Origin: Bradyrhizobium daqingense
Lineage (GTDB): Bacteria > Pseudomonadota > Alphaproteobacteria > Rhizobiales > Xanthobacteraceae
DNA length: 64,000 nt
Assembly (NCBI RefSeq): GCF_021044685.1
Contig: NZ_CP088014.1
Coordinates: 3,892,001 to 3,956,000, forward strand
Direction: 5' to 3'
The translations under genes and the position numbers were made by a program. Below are positions 1-8,364 of this stretch, in pieces; the stretch's first letter is position 1; each line of letters opens with the position of its first letter. The notes under the pieces are model-generated. The model saw nothing but the letters and a program-made list of their open reading frames with translations. It had not been told where the DNA came from and searched no databases.

Positions 1-171
1 GACGCTCTCGTCGTAGATGACCGGTCGAGCCTCGACGCCGACGGCGGCGAGGGCCTCGAAGACGCAGACGAAGCGGCTGTTTTGCGGCGTCGCGTCCCGG
101 CGCGCGACCGCATCTCCGCGCGAGAGGATGGCGACGATATTGCGGGAAGAGGGGTGTCGTTCGGTGTCCAT
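1..171 (-). CDS. N-terminus of a Cj0069-like protein (partial)
   Basis: An open frame on the minus strand starts at an ATG (complement of 169-171) and runs off the left edge of the window, so only 57 N-terminal residues are visible. They begin MDTERHPSSRNIVAILSRGD and continue with a TPQNSRFVCVFEALAAVGVE stretch, then RPVIYDE. The beta-alpha-beta rhythm and the 'TPQNSRF..VFEAL' phrase recall the amino end of the Cj0069 family, which is thought to be ATP-grasp-like. That assignment is from memory of the family and cannot be checked on this fragment. The coding potential itself is well supported by length without stops and codon character. The gene runs away from the rest of the window. Confidence 0.5.
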   Translation of the reverse strand, partial: MDTERHPSSRNIVAILSRGDAVARRDATPQNSRFVCVFEALAAVGVEARPVIYDESV

Positions 172-360
172 GCGCAAGCTCCACGTATTGCGTGCTGCGC
201 AGAGCTTGGACCGGAGTCTCACGGGGAGTCTGCTTCGTCCCCCACGCGGACAATGTATGTGAAATCGCCCGGCTGTTTCAAGATGGGGGATCAGGACGTT
301 CTTAGACAGGATCAACACCGCCCATCCGCAATCTGCATGACGTCCCTGGGTCTCGACATG

Positions 361-391
361 AAAAACCCGCAACGGATTGCTCCGTGCGGGT
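361..391 (-). terminator. Rho-independent terminator, minus strand
   Basis: Stem ACCCGC-(A)-ACGGA pairs with TCCGT-GCGGGT around a 4-base loop and has one bulged A. Read on the minus strand it is followed by five T. It lies downstream of the PBP1A-DUF1214-DUF1254 transcript and is the only terminator I see for it, about 240 bases after the last stop codon. Confidence 0.6.
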
Positions 392-403
392 GTCACGACA
401 TTC

Positions 404-597
404 GATGATGCCATTCTGACAGGTGTTTTGCCCGACGTGTCAAAGGAAGTTTGGAGCGATTGCGTCAGGCGTGTCTCCGCCCGAGCTACCAGGGCGCCAA
501 GGCGGACAGGGCCGCCACTCGAGCGGCAGGAATCTCTGAGAATAAAAACAGATGGAAATCAACAGCTTCGCTACTGTGCATGGGGTTGTTTTCGAAT
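404..597. repeat. Dispersed intergenic element, copy 1
   Basis: Begins GATGATGCCAT, continues with TGTTTTGCCCGACG and ends CTACTGTGCATGGGGTTGTT. The same three blocks in the same order occur at 58383-58493. This copy is about 80 bases longer because of a GC-rich stretch in the middle (about 450-535). Together with the terminator just before it, it accounts for most of the gene-free 172-630 interval; I see no gene in it. Confidence 0.6.
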
Positions 598-630
598 CTG
601 GTTTTTGCGGCGCTGCCAAACAACCGTTCG

Positions 631-1212
631 TCAGCGTCGACGCGGCGCCTCGGCCTTGGCGGGCGCCTCGGTCTGCGGCGCGCAGGTCGCGGCTGCCAGC
701 GTTGCCTGCGCCTGCTGCATCAGGCCCGGCTCGGGGGCGAGCGCCTTCATCAGGATCAGGCCGGTCGCGGTCGGGGAATCGATGATCAGGCGGTCGGCCG
801 CGGTGACCTCCTCGTCCTCGGGCAGTTCGCTGTGCTGCGCTTCCGTCATCAGGTCGAGCTCGATCACCTTGCGGCCGGCCGAGCGATCGTTGATGGCGTA
901 ATAGGCGATCTCGTTGCGGGTGTAGAACGACACCGAGGTGTAGGCCTGGCTCACCGGCACCGTGAGCTTGATCGGCCCGTTCGTCAGATCATAGCGGCAG
1001 ATCGCGAGCGCAAAGGCCGGATCCATGAACGGCATCGGCGAGGTCTGCGGATCGGCGAGGGGAAGCTGGGTGACGGCGTTCAGCTTGGTCATCGGCGTCA
1101 GCCGCGAATAGGCATCCTGCGTCGCGATCCGCGGCAGCGCCAGCACGCTGACGAGATGGACGACGAGGCCGAGGACGATGCCGGCGACGATGGTGAACAG
1201 CAGGCGGATCAT
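631..1212 (-). CDS. DUF1254-family membrane-anchored protein
   Basis: A 193-residue protein with one N-terminal hydrophobic segment (about residues 3-27) that works as a signal anchor, followed by a beta-rich extracytoplasmic domain with 'CRYDLTNGPIKLTVP' and 'YTSVSFYTRNEIAYYAIND'. This matches the short DUF1254 proteins that in rhizobia sit beside a DUF1214 partner. Its ATG overlaps the stop of the DUF1214 gene by four bases, so the two are probably translationally coupled, and both lie directly downstream of PBP1A. The C-terminus is alanine- and proline-rich and looks disordered. Function is unknown; co-transcription with PBP1A suggests an envelope role, which is inference only. Confidence 0.75.
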   Translation of the reverse strand: MIRLLFTIVAGIVLGLVVHLVSVLALPRIATQDAYSRLTPMTKLNAVTQLPLADPQTSPMPFMDPAFALAICRYDLTNGPIKLTVPVSQAYTSVSFYTRNEIAYYAINDRSAGRKVIELDLMTEAQHSELPEDEEVTAADRLIIDSPTATGLILMKALAPEPGLMQQAQATLAAATCAPQTEAPAKAEAPRRR

Positions 1213-1787
1213 GAGCAGCCCACCGTCGTGATCGAGGGCATCGGCGCATCGCGCTGGGTGCGGGTGGCGACGCCCACCGGCGTGTCGTACAGGCGCAGCA
1301 TCAAGGCGTAGCGCTCGATGCCGCCGGTCGGCAGCCAGTTGCCGGCGCGCGAGCGCGAGGCGATGCGGATCTCGAACGAGCCGTCGGACTGGCGCACGAT
1401 CTCCTGGCTGGTGAAGCCGTAGCGCTGGAGCGAATTGGCGACGAGATGGCCCTTGCGGTCGTAGAGCGTCAGCGTCCAGAACCGCGCCGGCGGCGTCACG
1501 CCGGAGACGACCACGTCGCAGCGGCCGTCAAGCGCCTTCTTTTTGTCGTCGGTGGTCGCGGTGAAAGCGACGCCATCGCCGGTGCCGATCGGCAGCTCGC
1601 CGTTGCGCACGATGGTGGCGCGCGAATAGGGGTCGACGTCGGCGGTGCCGGTGCGCGGGCGCGCGGTCCAGGGGCCGATGGTCAGTGCGCCGATATCCGT
1701 GCCGCGCGTCGTCGTCATCCAGGTCGCGCCGACGCCGACCACGCCTGCGAGAAGAAGCGCCGTCAATGTGATCAGGATCAGCCGCAC
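1209..1787 (-). CDS. DUF1214-family envelope protein
   Basis: A 192-residue protein with an N-terminal hydrophobic segment (residues 2-22) and a periplasmic domain carrying features of DUF1214: 'DPYSRATIVRNGELPIG', 'RFWTLTLYDRKGHLV' and a 'NWLPTGG' motif followed by 'LMLRLYDTP'. The start lies nine bases after the PBP1A stop and the 3' end overlaps the DUF1254 gene by four bases, so the three genes form one operon. DUF1214 and DUF1254 usually occur together, either fused or adjacent; here they are separate. No catalytic residues are recognisable and the biochemical role is unknown. Confidence 0.8.
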   Translation of the reverse strand: MRLILITLTALLLAGVVGVGATWMTTTRGTDIGALTIGPWTARPRTGTADVDPYSRATIVRNGELPIGTGDGVAFTATTDDKKKALDGRCDVVVSGVTPPARFWTLTLYDRKGHLVANSLQRYGFTSQEIVRQSDGSFEIRIASRSRAGNWLPTGGIERYALMLRLYDTPVGVATRTQRDAPMPSITTVGCS

Positions 1788-1796
1788 GGGTTTCGA

Positions 1797-4085
1797 TCAA
1801 TTCTTGCGCGGGGCGGAGGCATTGGCGTTCTCTTCCGCATAGTTCTGCGGGAAGGCGAGCGCGCTGTTCGACGATGACGACCTGGCCGGATTGGCGTCGG
1901 CGGCCGACGATTTGTTCACGGTCTTGGCCGCGTCATCCAGCAGCTTCTCGACGCGCACCAGGATGTCGGCGCCGCGCTTGGTCAGGATGGGCGGCGGACC
2001 GGGCTTGGTCTCCAGCACCTTCGGCCCCGCATTGGCCTGCGCGTTGCTGACATGCTGCGGCGGCAGCTTCTGGCCCATGCCGATGCCGGGAATCTCCCGG
2101 ACCTCGACGCCTTGATGCGCCACCAGCATGATGTCGTGCCAGGTCTGCGCCGGCAGCGACCCGCCGGTCATGCGGTTGGTCGGCGAATAGTCGTCGTTGC
2201 CGTACCAGACCGCGCAGGTGAAATTGCCGGTGTAGCCGACGAACCAGGCGTCGCGATACGCATTGGTCGTACCGGTCTTGCCCGCGGTCGGAATGCCGTC
2301 CAGCGCTGCGCGGCGCGCCGTGCCTTCGCTGACGACGTGGCTCATCATGCCCGCCATGTCGGCGGCGACCGAGGCGGGGATCGCCTGGCGCGGCTTCGGC
2401 CCGTCGCGGTCCCAGCGCCAGACGAGGTCGCCGGCGCCGGTGCGCACCTCCAGCACGGCATGCGGCGTCACGGCCTTGCCGCGGTTGGGGAAGGTCGCAT
2501 AGGCGACGGCGTGCTCGAGCACGGTGACTTCGTCCGAGCCGATCGGCAGCGACGGCGTGTCGGGCAGCGGCGCCTTGATGCCGAACCGGCGGGCGACCTC
2601 GACGATCTTGCCGCGGCCGACCTTGGCCGGGTTCGGCGCCTTCGGCTGATCCCGCCGGCCGATCTCGATCGACAGCTTCACCGGCACGACGTTGATCGAG
2701 CGCGTGATCGCCTGCGTCAGCGTCACCGAGCCGGAATAGGAATGGCCATAATTCTGCGGGCACCAATTGCCGATGCAGACGGGTCCGTCGACCACGATCG
2801 AATTCGGCGTGTAACCGTTCAAGAGCGCCGCGGTGTAGACATAGGGCTTGAACGAGGAGCCGGGCTGGCGATAGGCGTCGGTGGCGCGGTTGAATTGGCT
2901 GGCGCCGTAGTCGCGGCCGCCGACCATGGCGCGGATGCCGCCATCGAGGTCGGCGACGACCGTCGCCGCCTGCGTCGCATGATAGTCGCGGCCGAACTGG
3001 CGCAGCTGGTTCTCGACTGCGTCCTCGGCGGCCTTCTGCACGTTGGCGTCGATCGCGGTGCGGACCACGAAGACGCGCTCGGTGTAGGATTTCGGGAAGG
3101 TGTCGACCAGCTTGCGCATCTCGTCGAAAGCGTAGTCGAGATAATAGTTCGGAGAGGCTTCGTCGCGGCGATCGACCGCGAAGGCCGGGTTGCGGCGGGC
3201 GCCGAACACCTGGCCCTCGGTCATGAAGCCGGCATCGACGAGGTTGTCGAGCACGACGTTGGCGCGGGCGCGTGCCGCGGGCAGGTTGATGTGGGGCGCG
3301 TATTTCGTCGGCGCCTTGAACAGGCCGGCGAGCATCGCAGCTTCCGCCAAGGTCACGTCGCGTGCCGATTTGTTGAAGTAGAAATGCGCCGCGCCGTCGA
3401 CGCCGAAGGTGCCGCCGCCCATATAAGCGCGGTCGAGATAGAGCTTGAGGATCTCGTTCTTGGTCAGGCGCCATTCCAGCCAGATCGCGAGGAAGGCCTC
3501 GTTGACCTTGCGTTCGATGGTGCGCTCGTTGCTCAGGAACAGGTTCTTGGCGAGCTGCTGGGTGATCGAGGAGCCGCCCTGGCGGACGCCGCCGGCCTGG
3601 GCATTGGTGACGAGCGCGCGCGCGGTGCCGGCGATGTCGATGCCGAAATGGTCGTAGAAGCGGCGGTCCTCTGTCGCGAGCGTCGCCTTGATCAGCACGT
3701 CCGGAAAATCTTCCAGCGGGATCGAGTCGTTGTGCTTGATGCCGCGGCTGCCGATCGGGTTGCCGTAACGGTCGAGGAAGCTCACCGCGAGATCGGACTT
3801 CTTCAGCCAGTCCTCATCCGCCGTCTCGCGGAAGGCGGGAATGGCGAGCGCGAGCATGACGATCAGGCCGCCGAGGCCGAGCGTCGCGGCTTCCGACAGC
3901 GGCTCGATGAACACCCAACGCTTCCAGCGCCCGACATAGAACCGGTCCATGAAGGTCGAGTAGCGCTCGTAGAGCTCGCGGATGCCCTTGGCCGAGGAGA
4001 ACAGCGAGGAGTCAATGCGCGCATCGAGATCCAGGAAGAAATTCCGGATCCTCTGCTTCCAATGCGGTGGTATGATCTGGCGCAC
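1797..4085 (-). CDS. Penicillin-binding protein 1A (bifunctional)
   Basis: A 762-residue class A penicillin-binding protein, which polymerises and cross-links peptidoglycan at the outer face of the inner membrane. A cytoplasmic tail (1-65) precedes one membrane segment (about 68-86). The glycosyltransferase-51 domain shows 'ATEDRRFYDHFGID' with catalytic Glu139 and 'RQGGSSITQQLAKN' near 168-181. The transpeptidase domain has the SxxK motif at Ser410-Lys413 (GSSFKP) and a KTGTT box further on. The tail after it is low-complexity and Ser/Asn-rich. The start is GTG with a purine-rich site upstream. First gene of the operon with DUF1214 and DUF1254. Confidence 0.95.
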   Translation of the reverse strand: MRQIIPPHWKQRIRNFFLDLDARIDSSLFSSAKGIRELYERYSTFMDRFYVGRWKRWVFIEPLSEAATLGLGGLIVMLALAIPAFRETADEDWLKKSDLAVSFLDRYGNPIGSRGIKHNDSIPLEDFPDVLIKATLATEDRRFYDHFGIDIAGTARALVTNAQAGGVRQGGSSITQQLAKNLFLSNERTIERKVNEAFLAIWLEWRLTKNEILKLYLDRAYMGGGTFGVDGAAHFYFNKSARDVTLAEAAMLAGLFKAPTKYAPHINLPAARARANVVLDNLVDAGFMTEGQVFGARRNPAFAVDRRDEASPNYYLDYAFDEMRKLVDTFPKSYTERVFVVRTAIDANVQKAAEDAVENQLRQFGRDYHATQAATVVADLDGGIRAMVGGRDYGASQFNRATDAYRQPGSSFKPYVYTAALLNGYTPNSIVVDGPVCIGNWCPQNYGHSYSGSVTLTQAITRSINVVPVKLSIEIGRRDQPKAPNPAKVGRGKIVEVARRFGIKAPLPDTPSLPIGSDEVTVLEHAVAYATFPNRGKAVTPHAVLEVRTGAGDLVWRWDRDGPKPRQAIPASVAADMAGMMSHVVSEGTARRAALDGIPTAGKTGTTNAYRDAWFVGYTGNFTCAVWYGNDDYSPTNRMTGGSLPAQTWHDIMLVAHQGVEVREIPGIGMGQKLPPQHVSNAQANAGPKVLETKPGPPPILTKRGADILVRVEKLLDDAAKTVNKSSAADANPARSSSSNSALAFPQNYAEENANASAPRKN

Positions 4086-4380
4086 CTAGAACCCTTGCGG
4101 CTTGCTTCGAAAGCGTTCAAGCACCCGGCCGGGGCGGCATCGAGACGTCTTGCGGGTATGTTGCGGCAAACCCAAGGCGCCCGGTACGCGTCCGAGGGGG
4201 GACCCAGCGTTCCTTCTAGCCGAGCAGGGTCTATAAACCAATGGCCACGCTCGCGATTTTGAACAACAGGCCTAATTGCCCCCGGGTCATTACGGGCTTT
4301 GCGGGGGCGTTGCTTGCACCGTTCCCGACGCACGCCCTAGATGGCGGTGCCGTAGCTCTTTCGAACTCTTGTTGAGGCGC

Positions 4381-4896
4381 ATGACCGCAGCTCCCAAGCG
4401 ACCTTCCGGCCAGGAAGGATTCTTCTGGAAAACCAAGACGTTGGAACAGATGTCTGGGGAAGAATGGGAAAGCCTGTGCGACGGCTGCGGCCGCTGCTGC
4501 CTGAACAAGCTCGAGGACGAGGACACCGGCGATATCTATTTCACCCATATTGGCTGCAAGCTGCTCGATGGCGCCAGCTGTGCCTGCAAAGACTACCCGA
4601 ATCGCTCCGACAAGGTTCCGGACTGCGTCCGCCTGACCCCGGCCAATGTCCGCACCCTGAACTGGCTGCCGCCGAGCTGCGGCTACAAGCTCGTCGCCGA
4701 GGGACGCGACCTCTATTGGTGGCATCCGCTGGTCTCAGGCGATCCTAACACCGTGCACGAGGCCGGCGTCTCCGTGCGCGGCCGGGTCGAGGGCAGCGAG
4801 GATGAGATCCCGGACGAGGAGCTGGAGGACCACATCGTGCAATGGCCGGGGACCTTGCCGAAACGGGCCCGCCTGAAGCGACGTCCGAAGGACTGA
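4381..4896 (+). CDS. YcgN-family cysteine cluster protein (UPF0260)
   Basis: A 171-residue soluble protein of the YcgN/UPF0260 family. It has the cysteine cluster CDGCGRCC near residue 36, followed by HIGCKLLDGASCACKDYPNR and CVRLTP, a pattern suited to metal or Fe-S binding, although the cofactor in this family is not settled. ATG 4381 gives the family's usual N-terminus (an 'FFWKTKTLEQM..EEWESLCDGC' region). The last 25 residues are charged and family-variable. It stands alone between the divergent PBP1A gene and the MFS gene. The 295 bases before it hold nothing I can name. Confidence 0.9.
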   Translation: MTAAPKRPSGQEGFFWKTKTLEQMSGEEWESLCDGCGRCCLNKLEDEDTGDIYFTHIGCKLLDGASCACKDYPNRSDKVPDCVRLTPANVRTLNWLPPSCGYKLVAEGRDLYWWHPLVSGDPNTVHEAGVSVRGRVEGSEDEIPDEELEDHIVQWPGTLPKRARLKRRPKD

Positions 4897-5053
4897 TCCG
4901 CCGTACTTGTCGCGATCACGTGTTCGGGATGACCCTGCGATGGGATGCACCCATGCGCCGCGGTGCCTGCCTGGGGAAGTCTTTGCTGTCTACATTGGGC
5001 TGCATAGAACGAATCCTTCGCGGCGTTGCGCCGCCTCACGACGTCCGATCGAG

Positions 5054-6634
5054 ATGAACAAGTTCGACCGGCAGAGCAGTTCTGCCGACATCCAGGCGTT
5101 GCCCGACGATATCGCCGAAGAGCTGTCCCGGCTTCCGAGCGAGGTCATCAGTGTCGATGACGCGCCCTCCATCGCCCCGCCGGTGCCGCTGTCGCAGGAC
5201 GAGGTCCGCACCATCGTCATCAGCCTGATGCTGACGATGTTCCTGGCCGCGCTCGACCAAACCATCGTGGCGACCGCGCTGCCGACCATCGGACGCCAGT
5301 TCCAGGACGTGTCCAACCTGTCCTGGGTGATCACCGCCTATCTGCTCGCCTCGACTGCGGTCGCTCCGGTGTTCGGCACGCTCAGCGACATCTATGGCCG
5401 CAAGGCCATGATCATCACCTCGCTCAGCTTGTTCGTTGCGGGCTCCGTGCTGTGCGCGATCGCGCCGAACATGCCGATGCTGATCCTGGCACGCGGACTT
5501 CAGGGCCTTGGCGGCGGCGGCATCATGCCTGTCGTGCAGACAGTGATTTCCGACGTCGTGAGCCCGCGCGAACGCGGGCAATATCAGGCCTATTTCTCCA
5601 GCGTCTGGATGGTCGGCGGCATTCTCGGCCCGGTCATCGGCGGCGTGTTCGCCGAGCATCTGCACTGGTCGATGATCTTCTGGATCAACCTGCCGCTTTC
5701 GGCCGCTGCGATTGCGCTGCTGCTGCCGAAGATGAAGAAGATCCCGGTGTTTCACCGCAGGCGCAAGGTCGACTGGCTCGGCGGCGTGCTGCTGATGGCC
5801 TCTGCCGTCGTCTTCATGCTGGTGCTGACCTGGGGCGGAACACGCTATCCGTGGCTGTCGCCGACCGTGCTGGCGATGGTCGGCGGTGCGGTCGCGCTCG
5901 CCGTCAGCTTCGTCTGGCACGCGCGCCGGGCGGACGAGCCGTTCCTGCCGCTGCCGTTGCTCGGCGGACGCGTCGTGCCGTTCGGGCTGATGGCCGGCGG
6001 TTGCGCGCTCGGCGCGATCACGGGCCTCACAGTCCAGCTGCCGCTCTATTACGAGTCCGTCTATCACCTCAGCGCCAGCGAAGCGGGCCTTGCGCTGATT
6101 CCGCTCGCTGCCGTCTCCACCTGCGGCGCAGCCATCGCCGGCCGCACCATGGCGCGGGCCAAGCACTACAAGCGCGTCGCCATCGTCGGTACGTCCTGGG
6201 CTGCGCTGTGCGGCCTCGGCCTCACGTTGACGACGCTGCCGCTATGGGGCCTCTTGACGCTGATGGCGGCCTTTGCGCTCGGCCTCGGCACCACCTTCCC
6301 GGTTTGCGTGGTCTCGGTGCAGAATTCGGTCGCGCGGCCCCAGGTCGGCACCATCACCGGCGCCTTGAACTTCTTCCGCTCGCTGATGTCGTCCTTCACG
6401 GTTGCGGCGTTCGCGGCCATCCTGCTGATCGCGCTCGGTGCCGACATTCCGCTCGGCGAGCATCATGCCGCAGGCAGCGTCGCGATTCCCGCCGAGGACA
6501 TGCGGCATGCGTTCCGTTACGTCTTCGGCGCCGCCACGGCATTGATGACCGCTGCTGCACTCTGCCTGATCGCGATGGAGGAGCGGCCGCTGGCGGGTCC
6601 CTCCACCTCGCAGCCGGCCGAGATGGCGGAGTAG
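5054..6634 (+). CDS. DHA2-family MFS multidrug exporter
   Basis: A 526-residue inner-membrane proton antiporter of the 14-helix DHA2 (EmrB-like) group. After a 55-residue acidic N-terminal tail come 'MFLAALDQTIVATALPTIG' (motif D1 of the family), 'LSDIYGRKAMII' (motif A) and 'ARGLQGLGGGGIMPVVQT', then a long series of hydrophobic helices up to residue 510. The start ATG at 5054 was chosen because the residues before it are not conserved in character. Its stop is two bases from the stop of the convergent hydrolase gene. No EmrA-type partner or TetR repressor is adjacent, so the substrate is unknown. Confidence 0.88.
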   Translation: MNKFDRQSSSADIQALPDDIAEELSRLPSEVISVDDAPSIAPPVPLSQDEVRTIVISLMLTMFLAALDQTIVATALPTIGRQFQDVSNLSWVITAYLLASTAVAPVFGTLSDIYGRKAMIITSLSLFVAGSVLCAIAPNMPMLILARGLQGLGGGGIMPVVQTVISDVVSPRERGQYQAYFSSVWMVGGILGPVIGGVFAEHLHWSMIFWINLPLSAAAIALLLPKMKKIPVFHRRRKVDWLGGVLLMASAVVFMLVLTWGGTRYPWLSPTVLAMVGGAVALAVSFVWHARRADEPFLPLPLLGGRVVPFGLMAGGCALGAITGLTVQLPLYYESVYHLSASEAGLALIPLAAVSTCGAAIAGRTMARAKHYKRVAIVGTSWAALCGLGLTLTTLPLWGLLTLMAAFALGLGTTFPVCVVSVQNSVARPQVGTITGALNFFRSLMSSFTVAAFAAILLIALGADIPLGEHHAAGSVAIPAEDMRHAFRYVFGAATALMTAAALCLIAMEERPLAGPSTSQPAEMAE

Positions 6635-6636
6635 GG

Positions 6637-8346
6637 CTAGCCGCCCCGATCGGCGTAGGGCTCGTCGGCGACGTGGCTCCCGGCCGCTTTTCGCGCCGTC
6701 GTCGCAAGATGAGATTTGAGTCGCGCAAGCGCTTCGGTGGACCAATCATGGACGTCGGTGACGGCGACCCAGGCATCGACGTAATGCTCGGGCGCATAGA
6801 CATGGCCGAAGCCCATCGGCGTATGGGTTGCAACCGCCATGTCGAGGGCGAGCTGTAGCATGGTGACGATGGGATACCATCGCAGGTCGGGCGAGACGTC
6901 CGGTCCGCGCGGAGCCGCCATCCAGGCCGGCGCCCGATAGGCGTCGCGGTAGGCGAAGAACGTGATCGCGTCACTGGCATATTGCAGATAGACGACGCGC
7001 ATTGGACCCCAGGGCGCATCCGGCGGCACTGTCGGTCCGTCCTGGTTCATGAAGCGGACGAAGCGGCTGTCGCGGAATTCCGGCAGCCAGGCCGGCGTGC
7101 CCGGATTGCGGCTTTCAGTGATCGAGCGCCAGATCCGGCTTTCGAACGGCGCCCCGCTCCACAGCGCGCCCGCGATGGGATCGCCGATCGTCTCGAACAG
7201 CTCGGCGGATTTTTCCGAGTTCATGGCGCCGAGGCTCAGTCCATGCAGGTACAGTCTCGGCCGCCGGTCTTTCGGCAGCGTCGTCCAGTAGCCGTAGATT
7301 TCCGCGAACAGCGCGCGCGCCGCTTCGGCACCGTATTCCGGCTGGAACAGCAGCGACAGCGGACTGTTGAGATAGGAATACTGCATCGCCACGCTAGCGA
7401 CATCGCCATGGTGGAGATATTCGACCGTATCCATCGCTGACGGATCGATCCAGCCGGTGCCGGTCGGCGTGATGACGATCAACAGTTTGCGTTCAAAGCC
7501 GCGCTGGCGCTTGAGTTCATCGAGCGCAAGCCTGGCGCGCGCCTGCGCTGTGTCGCGGCTGCCGAGCCCCACATAGACGCGCACGGGGTCCTGCGCAGGC
7601 CGTCCCGTCACGGCGCCGATCTCGGCCGCGGTCGAGCCTGAGGCAATGAACCGGCGCCCCATGCGCCCGAGCTCTTGCCACTTCACCAGCGATGCCGGGC
7701 TGCCGGTCCGATTCGACGCGGTCGGCTGCGGCCGTTCGGGCTCGAGCCGGACGTCGAGTTCGCGGAAGGAAGAGTCGAGCGCGTTGAATGCCATGCGGAC
7801 AAGGACATTGCTGGCGATCGACCAGAACAGCAGGCCTGCGGCGATCACGCCAATGACGTTCGCGACCTTCCGGGGAATGACGCGTCTGGTGCGCGCAGCA
7901 ACGAAGTGGGCGACAAGGGCAAACAGTCGCCCCAGCACCAACAGCACTGCGAATGTGATCAAGGCGATCGCGCAGACCTTGAGCGGATGTGCAGTCTCGA
8001 CCGGGGCCATCTTCATCACGGCACGGATCGAATTCTGCCAGCTGGCGGCGCGCCACAGGAAGACGATGACGACGAGCAGGCAGGCGGCCGCGACAAGTGC
8101 ATTCGTAATCGATCTCGCGCGCGCCGAAGGCTCGGGCAATTCGAGATAGTGCCACAGCCGCCGCCACAGGATTCCGGCGAAATAGCCGATCGCAAAGCAC
8201 CCCCCGGCGAGGACGCCTTGCGTGAGGTAGCTCCGCGGGATCAGCGTCGGCGTCAGCGCGGCCGCGAAGAACAGCGCGCCAAGCATGAGGCCGACGCCGG
8301 ACAGCGAGAGGAGTTGTCGCCGAATGAACCACGCGAGACTCTTCAA
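6637..8346 (-). CDS. Membrane alpha/beta-hydrolase (Abhydrolase_9 type)
   Basis: A 569-residue protein with four or five predicted membrane segments in the first 190 residues (for example 'LSGVGLMLGALFFAAAL' and 'FAVLLVLGRLFALVAHF'), followed by a large catalytic domain with the nucleophile elbow HGLSLGA at Ser371. This is the layout of the Abhydrolase_9_N plus Abhydrolase_9 pair. Members are serine hydrolases of unproven substrate. The start is TTG, chosen because a good GGAGG ribosome site sits just upstream. It is convergent with the MFS gene and lies 18 bases downstream of the histidine kinase gene on the same strand, so co-transcription is likely. Confidence 0.85.
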   Translation of the reverse strand: MKSLAWFIRRQLLSLSGVGLMLGALFFAAALTPTLIPRSYLTQGVLAGGCFAIGYFAGILWRRLWHYLELPEPSARARSITNALVAAACLLVVIVFLWRAASWQNSIRAVMKMAPVETAHPLKVCAIALITFAVLLVLGRLFALVAHFVAARTRRVIPRKVANVIGVIAAGLLFWSIASNVLVRMAFNALDSSFRELDVRLEPERPQPTASNRTGSPASLVKWQELGRMGRRFIASGSTAAEIGAVTGRPAQDPVRVYVGLGSRDTAQARARLALDELKRQRGFERKLLIVITPTGTGWIDPSAMDTVEYLHHGDVASVAMQYSYLNSPLSLLFQPEYGAEAARALFAEIYGYWTTLPKDRRPRLYLHGLSLGAMNSEKSAELFETIGDPIAGALWSGAPFESRIWRSITESRNPGTPAWLPEFRDSRFVRFMNQDGPTVPPDAPWGPMRVVYLQYASDAITFFAYRDAYRAPAWMAAPRGPDVSPDLRWYPIVTMLQLALDMAVATHTPMGFGHVYAPEHYVDAWVAVTDVHDWSTEALARLKSHLATTARKAAGSHVADEPYADRGG

Positions 8347-8364
8347 GGCATCCTCCGGCTGACG

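Noticed and set aside
391..630. Possible tRNA or small RNA behind the terminator at 361-391
   Set aside because: A TTCGAATC-like string occurs near 592, but no cloverleaf arms can be paired around it; the stretch is better explained by the dispersed element.
4064..4080. TGGTAT half-site near the PBP1A start
   Set aside because: The right half ATGCCA is missing and it is within coding sequence, so not an operator of the oxalate type.
2052..4262. Very long open frame opposite the PBP1A gene
   Set aside because: Its translation is Arg/Ala/Asp/Val-rich low-complexity typical of antisense frames in GC-rich DNA; the minus-strand frame carries all PBP motifs.
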